Of a DNA stretch of 64,000 bases, positions 19,235 to 26,692 are shown one piece after another. A model generated the notes under the pieces. The model ran no database searches. It saw nothing but the letters and a program-made list of their open reading frames with translations, and was not told where the DNA came from. The position numbers and the translations under genes were made by a program. Numbering within the stretch: position 1 is the first letter of the stretch; the number at the start of each line of letters is the position of its first letter. The stretch is from Lachnospiraceae bacterium (lineage in GTDB: Bacteria > Bacillota > Clostridia > Lachnospirales > Lachnospiraceae), in assembly GCA_014804675.1 (NCBI GenBank), contig JAAUZH010000001.1:62001-126000 (forward strand). The letters are read 5' to 3'.

Positions 19235-20176
19235 ATGTCTAAAGATAATAGATTTAAAAGAATAACTAATTTTGAAAGAGAAGGTGCTAAAAGAAACATT
19301 GTTATAGATAATATTGAAAATTTTGTAGAAAAAAGAAACAGATATATACAAATAATATTACTTTTGTTTGCGGTAGCTTCAGGTGCCGCATATGAATTGG
19401 TTCCCGAACAAATGCAAGCGGCTGTTCGATATACATTAGTATTAAATATATTTATGGAGCTATATGTTTTACAAACTAAAGATTCTATTATGCAAAAGAA
19501 AATGAATTGGTTGTCTGTAGATGTCACAGCGCAAAATGGAGGTTTGCGTTTTGAAGATGAAATAGATATAGACGATTATAATTTTTTTGAAAATGCAAAA
19601 AGAGATTTTGTCTTAACTGGTATTGCACCTAATCGGTTCATGGAAAAATATCGAGCAAAACTAGAAATGCTTTTAAAAAATAACGGAAATTTTAAAGTGT
19701 ATATATTAATTAGTAGCTTAGATGCTGTTTCTGAGAATTGTGCCGAATATTATGGATCAAGAACGGATAATGATGATAATTCATATAGATATGATTTGTT
19801 GTCAAAGTTGAATATGGTGGTACATACTATACGGACTAATGAAATTTTTCGCAATGCATTTAAGGAAAAGCGTCTTTTGTTGGCAACATCAGATTTTGTA
19901 TTTACAACCTCTTTTGTAGCGTATGATTTATTTGACGATATTACATCTTTTAGTAATATTAAAGTCACTTTTTATCAACAAGGAGAGCATAACCCAGGTG
20001 AGTTGCCGAGTGTTATTCTTGACTCAGAAAAGAACATTAGAGATATGTATCCATACTTTCGGAAAATTATAGCAAATCAATGGGATGCTGCAAAGGAAAT
20101 TGATGGATCAGAAAAATTGAAATCTCTGTCAAATGAAATATTGGATTCAATGAAAAAATGCAGAGGTAATCAATGA
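19235..20176 (+). CDS. Membrane-anchored protein with possible PLD-like/DUF5919-type domain
   Basis: 313 residues from the ATG at 19235 (AGGTAGGTTGG upstream); in-frame ATGs at 19175 and 19208 are alternatives. Two adjacent hydrophobic segments (about residues 35-55 and 62-82) are followed by a ~220-residue soluble domain. There, DFVLTGIAPNRFMEKYRAKL, NFKVYILISS and a final FRKIIANQWDAAKEI resemble the layout of DUF5919/PLD-like domains, but a clear HxK motif is not seen, so this is tentative. It is the third cargo gene of the tuf island, alone on its transcript, and AT-rich. Two-helix anchors with a cytosolic domain are common in phage-defence effectors; function here is unknown. Confidence 0.7.
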   Translation: MSKDNRFKRITNFEREGAKRNIVIDNIENFVEKRNRYIQIILLLFAVASGAAYELVPEQMQAAVRYTLVLNIFMELYVLQTKDSIMQKKMNWLSVDVTAQNGGLRFEDEIDIDDYNFFENAKRDFVLTGIAPNRFMEKYRAKLEMLLKNNGNFKVYILISSLDAVSENCAEYYGSRTDNDDNSYRYDLLSKLNMVVHTIRTNEIFRNAFKEKRLLLATSDFVFTTSFVAYDLFDDITSFSNIKVTFYQQGEHNPGELPSVILDSEKNIRDMYPYFRKIIANQWDAAKEIDGSEKLKSLSNEILDSMKKCRGNQ

Positions 20177-20299
20177 AATCACGTTGAATGGGTAAAAAAT
20201 GAAAGGATATATTAGAATAAATGATGATTTAGTAAAATAGGAAGTATAAAGTTTTGTGTTTTCTAATTTATGTCCATTCAAAAAGAAATGAAATTTTCT

Positions 20300-20321
20300 T
20301 TGGCTACAAATTGGCTACAAA
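20300..20321. repeat. Tandem arm-type repeats near the right end of the tuf island
   Basis: Two perfect direct copies of TTGGCTACAAA (20300-20310 and 20311-20321), with a related TGGTTACAAA near 20361 and a similar sequence inside the left end. This is typical of accessory binding sites for tyrosine recombinases. The region 20177-20420 holds no gene. Confidence 0.5.
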
Positions 20322-20420
20322 AATTTTGAAACTACAGAGAAAAACAATATTTTCAGAAAATATGGTTACAAAAAAACCGAAAACACGCCATTTATCACGC
20401 AAGACTCTCTAACCCTAATC

Positions 20421-20474
20421 CGTGAGGGTGGTAGAACAGTTGGTTCAGGTCGTGTGGCTACTATCATTGAGTAA
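20421..20474 (+). pseudogene. Displaced 3' tail of tuf
   Basis: The last 17 codons of EF-Tu ([17 protein letters not shown] and stop). The first 23 bp are identical to tuf 16624-16646. After that the protein is unchanged but codons differ (GGT, TCA, GGT, CGT, GTG against GGA, TCT, GGA, AGG, GTT). The preferred codons here suggest that this is the original tail, moved 3.8 kb away by integration. Confidence 0.8.
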
Positions 20475-20496
20475 TTATAATTTATTCGGTAAATTT

Positions 20497-20530
20497 AAGG
20501 CTTCCAGAGAAATCTCCGGAAGCCTTTTTA
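20497..20530 (+). terminator. Original tuf terminator, now beyond the island
   Basis: AAGGCTTCC (20497-20505) pairs with GGAAGCCTT (20518-20526), followed by T5. It sits 22 bp after the displaced tuf stop codon, the same spacing as at the functional tuf. Confidence 0.8.
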
Positions 20531-20674
20531 CATGAAAAGCCACTTTAGAAAGCTAACGTGGCTACTAAAATGACTGCAACATTTTATTTCTCTATTTTAT
20601 ATCTTTTAATTTAAAGAACTAAAATTCCCTTTTTCTTAATTGCTATCCATCGAGCAAGAAATTATAATAAATAC

Positions 20675-20689
20675 TGACATAAAGTGTCA
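20675..20689. promoter_or_regulatory. Operator of the WYL regulator
   Basis: A 5-5-5 palindrome, TGACA-TAAAG-TGTCA, lies 15 bp before a TATAAT (20705-20710) and 54 bp ahead of the regulator start. The same palindrome recurs at 21623-21637, which suggests autoregulation. Confidence 0.65.
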
Positions 20690-20728
20690 AGTTTTAAATG
20701 CTATTATAATGGCAAGGAGGAATTGCTA

Positions 20729-21625
20729 ATGCAGGAAAGCAGATTATTTAAGATTGTGTATCATTTACTTGATAAAGGACAGGCTACTGCTCCACAATTA
20801 GCAGAAAAATTTGAAGTATCCGTAAGAACAATTTACAGAGATATTGATGCTCTAAGTGAAGCAGGTATCCCTATTTATGCAGAAGCAGGACGAAACGGCT
20901 GCATTCATTTGATGAATGATTTTGTTTTAGATAAAGCTGTATTGTCAGAAGAAGAAAAGCAGGAAATTCTTACAGCCTTACAAAGTATAAACTTTACAAA
21001 AAATATTAGCAGCAGTCAAACATTACAAAAGCTTTCTGCAATATTTAATCTCAGTTCGGAGAATTGGCTTGAAGTGGATTTTTCCAGATGGGGAAATAAA
21101 GGAATTGAAAATGAAAAATTTGAATTGCTGAAATCAGCGGTAATTCATCAGAAATGTGTAAAAATAACCTATGCAAATTCCTATGGAACAATTAGTGAAA
21201 GAATTGTCCAGCCGTTAAAAATGTCATATAAGTCTATGTCGTGGTACTTAAAGGCGTATTGTATGGAAAAACAGGATTATCGTATTTTTAAGCTGACCCG
21301 TATTATAGATTTGGAAGTTCTTGCAGATAGTTTTCGTAAAAGTTCCTTTCCAGAATTAGATGAAGCATTGGGGCAAACCTACAATACAATCATATTGGGT
21401 TTTCCACAAAATCTGTCATATCGCGTTTATGATGAATTTGACAAAACACAAGTAACCAGGCGGGAAAATGGAGATTTAATTGTTTCGGCACATATGCCAG
21501 AAGATGAATGGTTAATAGGGTATCTGTTATCATTCGGAACGCAGGTAGATATTATAGAGCCAGCGTATCTCAGAGAAATTGTAGCTGAACAGGCAAAGAA
21601 AATTTACGAGAAATATAAATCTTGA
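20729..21625 (+). CDS. WYL-domain transcriptional regulator (YafY type)
   Basis: 298 residues from the ATG at 20729, 7 bp after AAGGAGG. Seen: an N-terminal helix-turn-helix (TAPQLAEKFEVSVRTIYRDIDAL, residues ~20-45) with the GIPIYAEAGRNGC wing, then a WYL domain (about 140-225; SMSWYLKAYC occupies the WYL position) and a C-terminal extension. Such regulators sense small ligands or nucleic acid. Identical-architecture palindromes before this gene and before the next one point to control of itself and of the GyrI-like/ClbS genes. The TGA stop lies inside the second palindrome. Confidence 0.88.
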   Translation: MQESRLFKIVYHLLDKGQATAPQLAEKFEVSVRTIYRDIDALSEAGIPIYAEAGRNGCIHLMNDFVLDKAVLSEEEKQEILTALQSINFTKNISSSQTLQKLSAIFNLSSENWLEVDFSRWGNKGIENEKFELLKSAVIHQKCVKITYANSYGTISERIVQPLKMSYKSMSWYLKAYCMEKQDYRIFKLTRIIDLEVLADSFRKSSFPELDEALGQTYNTIILGFPQNLSYRVYDEFDKTQVTRRENGDLIVSAHMPEDEWLIGYLLSFGTQVDIIEPAYLREIVAEQAKKIYEKYKS

Positions 21626-21637
21626 CATGGGGTGTCA
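21623..21637. promoter_or_regulatory. Second operator, before the GyrI-like gene
   Basis: TGACA-TGGGG-TGTCA has the same half sites and spacing as 20675-20689. It begins exactly at the TGA stop of the WYL regulator and overlaps a TTGACA (21622-21627) that could be a -35 box. Confidence 0.65.
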
Positions 21638-21693
21638 GTATATATGCGGTATCATTTAACTGTAGATTCTATTTGAGAAAGTGAGGACTGTAA

Positions 21694-22311
21694 ATGAAAT
21701 TTGAATGGAAAAAGCAGGAGAAAGAGATATACGGCGTAAATACAAAGCCTTGCGTGATTGATATTCCTGCCCAAAAATATATTATGATTTCTGGCAGTGG
21801 AAATCCTAATGGCGAAATTTTTTCAGATAAGGTTGCCGCCCTGTTTTCGATAGCTTATAAAATTAAAATGGCATATAAATCACTTGCCCCAAAAAGCCAC
21901 GAAATAACTGATTATTCCGTATATCCCTTAGAGGGAATATGGAATAAGGCTTCTGGAAAAGAAAGTTTGGTAAAGGAAGAATTGCAATACTGCATTATGA
22001 TACGGCAGCCAGATTTTATTACCAGAGAAATGTTTGATAATGCATTAGAGGTAGTTAAGAGCAAGAAAGATAATCCATATCTTGCAAATATTTCATTTGA
22101 AACAATCTGTGATGGTAAGTGTGTTCAAATATTACATAAAGGAGCGTTTGATGATGAGCCTTTGTCATTTGAGATTATGAATGACTATTGTTTGGAACAC
22201 GGTTACAAGCCTATTGAAAAAGAACATCGTGAAATATATTTGAATAATGCCAATCGTACAGAAAAAGCCAACTTAAAAACAATCTTAAGATACAAAGTTA
22301 CAGATATATAA
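21694..22311 (+). CDS. GyrI-like small-molecule-binding domain protein
   Basis: 205 residues. Seen: N-terminal DIPAQKYIMISGSGNPNG, LFSIAYKIKMAYKS and YPLEGIWNKA. This arrangement is typical of stand-alone GyrI-like (SOUL/BRE family) proteins that bind or hydrolyse small toxic compounds. It follows the WYL regulator and its operator, and this regulator-effector pairing is common in Firmicutes. The ClbS/DfsB protein comes 39 bp downstream, so the trio may form a small xenobiotic-response unit. The substrate is unknown. Confidence 0.82.
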   Translation: MKFEWKKQEKEIYGVNTKPCVIDIPAQKYIMISGSGNPNGEIFSDKVAALFSIAYKIKMAYKSLAPKSHEITDYSVYPLEGIWNKASGKESLVKEELQYCIMIRQPDFITREMFDNALEVVKSKKDNPYLANISFETICDGKCVQILHKGAFDDEPLSFEIMNDYCLEHGYKPIEKEHREIYLNNANRTEKANLKTILRYKVTDI

Positions 22312-22350
22312 AAATAGTAATATATTGTTGTAAAAGAAAGGAAAATAAAT

Positions 22351-22893
22351 ATGGGAAGACCAACAACAAAGACAGATTTATTAACAGCAGCAACCACTAA
22401 TTATGAAAAGTTAAATGCTCTTATTTCTGGATTGACAGAAAAAGAGTTATCAACTTGTTTTGATTTTTCGAGTGATGAAAAAAAGAAAGAATCTCATTGG
22501 AAAAGAGATAAAAACCTGCGTGATATTTTAATTCATCTTTACGAATGGCATCAACTTTTGCTGAATTGGGTACATTCCAATCAGAATGGGGATAGTAAAC
22601 CGTTTATTCCAGAGCCTTATAATTGGAAAACTTATGGAGATATGAATGTGGAACTTTGGAAAAAACATCAATCCACATCGTTAGAAGATGCAAAGAGTAT
22701 GCTTCAAAGCTCTCATACTGAGGTCATAAAGTTAGCAGAAACTTTTTCAAATGAAGAATTGTTTACAAAAGGCGTTTACAAATGGGTTGGCGGAAGCACA
22801 TTAGGTTCTTATTTTGTCAGCGTTACAGCAAGTCATTATGATTGGGCAATGAAAAAACTGAAAGCACATAAGAAAAAATGTGCTGCTATATGA
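22351..22893 (+). CDS. ClbS/DfsB family four-helix-bundle protein
   Basis: 180 residues. It starts MGRPTTKTDLLTAATTNYEKL, then RDILIHLYEWHQLLLNW, KPFIPEPYNWKTYGDMN and a C-terminal helix TASHYDWAMKKLKAH. These are hallmarks of ClbS/DfsB (DUF1706), DinB-like proteins. The namesake ClbS protects producers by opening the cyclopropane of colibactin; most family members have unknown substrates. Histidines in LIHLYEWH and ASHYDW sit at positions used for metal in DinB folds. Ribosome binding site AAAGGAAA. Probably co-expressed with the GyrI-like gene. Confidence 0.88.
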   Translation: MGRPTTKTDLLTAATTNYEKLNALISGLTEKELSTCFDFSSDEKKKESHWKRDKNLRDILIHLYEWHQLLLNWVHSNQNGDSKPFIPEPYNWKTYGDMNVELWKKHQSTSLEDAKSMLQSSHTEVIKLAETFSNEELFTKGVYKWVGGSTLGSYFVSVTASHYDWAMKKLKAHKKKCAAI

Positions 22894-22903
22894 GGTGGTA
22901 AAA

Positions 22904-23044
22904 ATGCATTTTGTGAAAGAGGAGCTTTTTGAAAGACCTATGCCTTGTGCTGATGGCTTGGTCGTTTCGTTCTTGCCTACGCATCTTATAGCATATGCAC
23001 TTGGCATTTTCAATTATAAATGCTATTATGTAAATATCATTTGA
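22904..23044 (+). CDS. Short ORF, unknown (46 residues)
   Basis: The ATG at 22904 follows GAGGTGG by 6 bp and comes 11 bp after the ClbS/DfsB stop. The product has a charged start (MHFVKEELFERP) and a hydrophobic middle (GLVVSFLPTHLIAYALGIF). It could be a small membrane peptide or the start of a truncated gene. I recognise no family. Confidence 0.3.
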   Translation: MHFVKEELFERPMPCADGLVVSFLPTHLIAYALGIFNYKCYYVNII

Positions 23045-23072
23045 AGATTTCAAAGAGAGGATAAGTAAATAT

Positions 23073-23577
23073 ATGATACATCCAGCTAAAGTGAAAGAAG
23101 AAGCAAAGAAAAAGAAGATGAGAATTGTAAGTTTCGCAGTTATTTAAAAGGACATGCAAATGAGACAGAATTGGACAGGCAATTTTTCGGTTACACAGAG
23201 AATTATTTGCGGATTACGACTGTAGTAAATGCAGAAATTGTTGCAAGATGTATCAAGGGAGCATTCCTGAGGAAGATGTTGAAAGGGATGCAGAATATTT
23301 AGGAATTTCCCCAGAGCAGTTTATTGATATCTTTCTGGAGAAGGACGAGTATGGGACAGGATACTTCACAAAACATAAGCCATGCGATTTTCTGCAGGAA
23401 GACGGGACCTGTAAGCTGGGTAGCTGCAAACCGGATTCTTGCAAAAAATATCCCTATACAGATCAGCCGGAAAGGCTGTGGAGTCTGTTAAGTGTGCTGG
23501 AAACCATAGAGATATGTCCGGTAGCTTTTGAAATATTTGAACGACTTAAGAAGGAATATGGATTCAGAGGAAGATAG
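23073..23577 (+). pseudogene. YkgJ-type cysteine-cluster protein, two frameshifts
   Basis: Across three frames a single protein can be read: MIHPAKVKEEAKKK at 23073, then EDENCKFRSYLKGHANETEL from 23114 (+2), then DCSKCRNCCKMYQG and the rest to 23577 (+1). The cysteine cluster CxxCxxCC and later CDFLQEDGTCKLGSCKPDSC are characteristic of the YkgJ/UPF0153 metal-cluster family. The shifts fall in A-rich (23100-23117) and T-rich (about 23180) runs, so slippage, sequencing error or decay are all possible. The remaining open frame from 23248 lacks the first cysteines. It lies 9 bp before the next gene. Confidence 0.7.
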
Positions 23578-23586
23578 GAGAGTAAT

Positions 23587-24603
23587 ATGAGGAAAGAAGC
23601 ATCGTTAGAACAGTGGAGAGTATTGTATGAAGCTGCAACCCGTATAAAAGAATTAAAGCCATGGGAAAAGTTTTGGGATATGGATTTGATTGGTGTCAGA
23701 AATGGCTCAGAAGAAGATACAGTTTTTTACAGTATACTTGGCCGGGGCGGAGAGTGCTATGGCATAGCTGTTTATGAAGGATATGAAGGGTTAAACAGTT
23801 TCTTGATGCTTACAATGCAGCAGAGTATGAATCTGACTTCGGAATATGCAATGTTTAATCAGAGAAATCTTACGTGTTATTGGGGAAATAGAGAGGAATT
23901 AACAGATAAACAAAGAAAAATCATAAAGGATTTGGGATATACATATCGTGGTAAAAACCAGTGGCTCTATTTTTTGTCTTTTGAGCCGGGGTATTATCCG
24001 TTTAATATGGATGAGGAAGAAGTGCTTCGAATGAGTGGTTATCTGCAGGATTTAGAACTGGCACTGCGATATTATAATGAAGCAAATGTACAAGTTGATT
24101 TTGAAAATGGAAAGATGTTTCTGTTTTCTTTTGGAAAAGGTAAGAAGACCTGGAATTTTGGTGAGGAACCATTACCATTTACCGCATTTCGATTTGGAAA
24201 TTTGATTATTACAGATGAAGAATTGCTTTCGAATATGGTAAAAGTACCGAGATGTGATGCTGTTTTAGAAGCAGATGTATCAGTATTGGGTGCATCTGTA
24301 GCTGATAAAAAATATGATCGTCCTGCAAATCCGGCATTGACATTATTGGGAGATGCTGAGACTGGAACGATACTTAAATTTGAAATGCTGGAGCCGGATG
24401 ATAATCCGGTGGCGGTACTTGCAGAGGTGCTGGTTGGGTTTATTTTTCAGCATGGCATCCCTAAAGAAATACGAGTATCAAATGTAATTGTGGAGGCTGG
24501 ACTTGAACAGATATGCGATGTTTGCGAAATTAAACTCCGCAGAGTGAAGAGATTGCAAGGGCTGGAGCATTTTATGGGGAGCATGCAACGATTTAACCGG
24601 TAG
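23587..24603 (+). CDS. Hypothetical protein, DUF7309/DUF6930-like
   Basis: 338 residues, soluble. The N-terminal half (about 1-145; LKPWEKFWDMDLIGVRNG, FYSILGRGGECYGIAVYEG) resembles DUF7309. The C-terminal part (about 240-335; PANPALTLLGDAETGTIL and HGIPKEIRVSNVIV) resembles DUF6930. I know no reaction for either. It follows the broken YkgJ-type gene by 9 bp, so they were probably co-expressed. Family names are from memory of sequence style and should be treated as tentative. Confidence 0.7.
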   Translation: MRKEASLEQWRVLYEAATRIKELKPWEKFWDMDLIGVRNGSEEDTVFYSILGRGGECYGIAVYEGYEGLNSFLMLTMQQSMNLTSEYAMFNQRNLTCYWGNREELTDKQRKIIKDLGYTYRGKNQWLYFLSFEPGYYPFNMDEEEVLRMSGYLQDLELALRYYNEANVQVDFENGKMFLFSFGKGKKTWNFGEEPLPFTAFRFGNLIITDEELLSNMVKVPRCDAVLEADVSVLGASVADKKYDRPANPALTLLGDAETGTILKFEMLEPDDNPVAVLAEVLVGFIFQHGIPKEIRVSNVIVEAGLEQICDVCEIKLRRVKRLQGLEHFMGSMQRFNR

Positions 24604-24611
24604 TTTGTGTC

Positions 24612-24803
24612 TTGGTGCTTCCGATGGCATATCCGGGTCCGAAAGAAGTCAGGCATAAGCTGATGACTGCATGGGCGGACTATGAGGGAGTCATTCCGGA
24701 ATTATCTGAGAACTGGCACATATATGCGCAAATATATAGTCAAAAGCACCTGCGAGAAGAGGTGAATATCTTCTTTAGGCCCAAGAGTGCAACTGTGCCT
24801 TAG
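24612..24803 (+). pseudogene. Fragment of unknown gene (63 codons)
   Basis: A frame with a TTG start at 24612 reads YPGPKEVRHKLMTAWADYEG and SENWHIYAQIYSQKHLREE, which looks like real protein with amphipathic helices. It lacks a ribosome binding site and begins 8 bp after the previous stop, so it is likely the remnant of a longer gene or a displaced C-terminus. No family recognised. 24804-24912 shows nothing. Confidence 0.3.
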
Positions 24804-24912
24804 CACTAATGAAAGGGAAGCTTTTTGAAAGATGTATGTATGATATCTGGTCAAAGCGAAAAAATAGAATAGAGGAGTAAGAAGAATAAATACTTTACTT
24901 TTCCAACTGCAC

Positions 24913-24956
24913 TTGACAAAACAGAGAACAAAAAATAAAATTAAAATAATTTTAAT
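24913..24956 (+). promoter_or_regulatory. Promoter with overlapping palindrome, flavin reductase gene
   Basis: TTGACA (24913-24918), 17 bp, TAAAAT (24936-24941). A perfect palindrome ATTAAAAT-A-ATTTTAAT (24940-24956) starts in the -10 box and covers the start point, a good place for a repressor. Its AT-rich form recalls Fur/PerR-type boxes without matching one exactly. Confidence 0.6.
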
Positions 24957-24998
24957 AGAGAAAGATAAAAGTATGACAAAAAATGCGGAGGTATAAAA

Positions 24999-25613
24999 AT
25001 GGATAAGAGTGCAATGTATCATCTCACATACGGTCTCTTTATTTTGACTGCCAAAGAAGGGGATAAAGACAATGGCTGTATTGTGAACACCGTGACACAG
25101 GTTACCACAGAACCAAATAGAATTACTGTGGCTGTAAATAAGAAAAACTATACCCATGATATGATTCAAAGAACGGGAGCATTTAATGTTTCTATACTTT
25201 CAACAGACTCTAAGTTTGATACCTATAAGCATTGGGGCTTTCAAAGCGGAGCAAATGTGGATAAGCTGGAGAAGATTGCTTTTCAAAGAGCGGAAAATGG
25301 AATTGTTTACATTGCAGAGGAATGTAATGCATATCTGTCCGCAAAAGTGGTATCATCCATTGATTTGGGAACCCATACGTTGTTTTTGGCAGATGTGACG
25401 GATGCTGCTGTTTTATCCGAACAGGAATCGGTAACCTATAGTTACTATCAAAAACATATAAAAACAGTACCTAAAGCGGATGAAAAGAAAAAGGGATTTA
25501 TTTGTACAGTATGCGGATATATTTACGAAGGAGATATTTTGCCGGAGGATTTTATCTGCCCATTGTGCAAGCATCCGGCAAGCGATTTTAAACCAATATC
25601 AAATGAATCTTAA
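24999..25613 (+). CDS. Flavin reductase-rubredoxin fusion (Hrb-like)
   Basis: 204 residues. The N-terminal ~155 residues form a flavin reductase-like FMN-binding domain (YHLTYGLFILTAKEGDKDNGC, TGAFNVSILS, HWGFQSG). The C-terminal ~45 residues are a rubredoxin-type iron site with CTVCGYIYEGD and CPLCKHPASDF. This is the plan of high-molecular-weight rubredoxin (Hrb) of Moorella, which passes electrons from NAD(P)H to oxygen- or NO-reducing flavodiiron proteins. The site here is CxxC...CxxC, as needed for one Fe. Its promoter carries a palindrome. Protection from oxidative or nitrosative stress is inference. Confidence 0.87.
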   Translation: MDKSAMYHLTYGLFILTAKEGDKDNGCIVNTVTQVTTEPNRITVAVNKKNYTHDMIQRTGAFNVSILSTDSKFDTYKHWGFQSGANVDKLEKIAFQRAENGIVYIAEECNAYLSAKVVSSIDLGTHTLFLADVTDAAVLSEQESVTYSYYQKHIKTVPKADEKKKGFICTVCGYIYEGDILPEDFICPLCKHPASDFKPISNES

Positions 25614-25634
25614 AGGAATAAAGAGAAAGCACGT

Positions 25635-25715
25635 ATGAGCAAGTATGCAGGCAAAGAACTATTGATCTGGGGGTTCTATACAGGCATACATAGAAAGTAC
25701 ATGAGAAATGGATAG
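25635..25715 (+). pseudogene. Possible rubrerythrin N-terminal remnant
   Basis: 26 codons beginning MSKYAGKE, like the start of clostridial rubrerythrins, then unrelated and terminated. It follows the Hrb-like gene, a natural place for a rubrerythrin. The match is only about six residues, so this is weak. The next ~240 bp (25764-26005) contain a short cysteine-rich reading (CKKCNQCC near 25865) but no supportable gene. Confidence 0.25.
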
Positions 25716-25724
25716 TCAAAAACG

Positions 25725-25763
25725 AAGGTGGTCAGGTGTAAAAAAGCTGGCTGCCTTTTTTTG
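25725..25763 (+). terminator. Terminator downstream of the Hrb-like gene
   Basis: AAGGTGGTCAG (25725-25735) pairs with CTGGCTGCCTT (25747-25757) over 11 bp with three wobble pairs, followed by a T run. Confidence 0.65.
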
Positions 25764-26005
25764 ATAGTTTAAAAGTCTTTGCTTTTGTTTCCAATAGCAA
25801 TCAGGCATGTTTTCCATTTGCCGGAGCTGCATGTTATCTCAGAGAAGGAGAAGTGTATTTCCTGTAAAAAATGCAATCAATGCTGTTCAATGTGATTAAA
25901 TGTGGTAGAATTAGTAGAGGATAATCGGTACTTTGGAATGGTGTCAAGAAGCAAAAGCGCTGATAGAGGGATGGGAAAAATAATTAACCGGAGGTATGAA
26001 GAATT

Positions 26006-26671
26006 ATGCAAGCTATTGCAGAAACCCTATTTGATGCGATATATCTGATTACAGTTATTACCATTGGGATTAGAATGATTATAAAAAGCAACGGGAACAA
26101 GCAGTATCGCTTATTTGGTATCATGGCTGTAGTGCTGGGCCTGGGAGACTTTTTTCATCTGGTACCCCGTGTTCTGGCACTATGTACGACGGGACTTGAA
26201 AACTTTACCGCTGCCCTTGGTAGGGGAAAATTCATCACCTCCATTACCATGACGATTTTTTACATTCTTTTGTATTATGTATGGAGAATCCGGTATCATG
26301 TTAAGGGAAAGAATACAATAACGGCTGCTGTATATGTATTATCTGCCCTGCGTATCATCTTGTGCCTGTTTCCACAGAATCAATGGCTGAGTGATGCTTC
26401 TCCCCTGTCCTGGGGAATTTATCGCAACATTCCCTTTGCCCTGTTAGGCTTGCTGATTATTCTGTTATTTTATAAAACCGCAAAAGAGCAGAAGGACAAG
26501 GAATTTCGATGGATGTGGCTGACAATCGTACTTAGCTTTGGGTTTTACATTCCAGTTGTGCTTTGGGCTGATGTCTATCCGATGATTGGCATGTTGATGA
26601 TACCCAAAACCTGTGCATATGTGTGGACTGTTTTCATTGGCTATCAGGCAATGCACGGGAAAAGGGAGTAA
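26006..26671 (+). CDS. Polytopic membrane protein, unknown family
   Basis: 221 residues with about seven hydrophobic helices and little soluble sequence. Distinctive: VLGLGDFFHLVPRVLAL (residues ~43-60), and a WADVYPMIGMLMIPKTCAYVW segment near the end. The buried His-Leu-Val-Pro-Arg motif suggests a conserved polar site in the membrane. I recognise no named family. A GGAGG lies 11 bp upstream. Twenty-one bp separate it from the VanZ-like gene, so it may head that operon. Confidence 0.7.
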   Translation: MQAIAETLFDAIYLITVITIGIRMIIKSNGNKQYRLFGIMAVVLGLGDFFHLVPRVLALCTTGLENFTAALGRGKFITSITMTIFYILLYYVWRIRYHVKGKNTITAAVYVLSALRIILCLFPQNQWLSDASPLSWGIYRNIPFALLGLLIILLFYKTAKEQKDKEFRWMWLTIVLSFGFYIPVVLWADVYPMIGMLMIPKTCAYVWTVFIGYQAMHGKRE

Positions 26672-26692
26672 AAAGAATATAAAGGAGAAAAA

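Larger units (their letters stand above)
16624..20443. mobile_element. 3.8-kb integrase-less genomic island at the 3' end of tuf
   Basis: A 23-bp identical direct repeat (16624-16646 inside tuf; 20421-20443 in a tuf tail remnant) brackets visibly AT-rich DNA with three unrelated genes. Arm-type repeats occur near both ends: TGGTTACAAAACGGCTACG at about 16766 on the left, and tandem TTGGCTACAAA (20300-20310, 20311-20321) plus TGGTTACAAA near 20361 on the right. These match the att layout of tyrosine-recombinase elements that insert in the 3' end of a conserved gene. No integrase or excisionase is present, so the island is decayed or mobilised in trans. Confidence 0.7.

Noticed and set aside
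25764..26005. Cysteine-rich reading CKKCNQCC near 25865 as a ferredoxin or oxidoreductase gene
   Set aside because: It is interrupted by stops on both sides and cannot be extended; at most it is debris.
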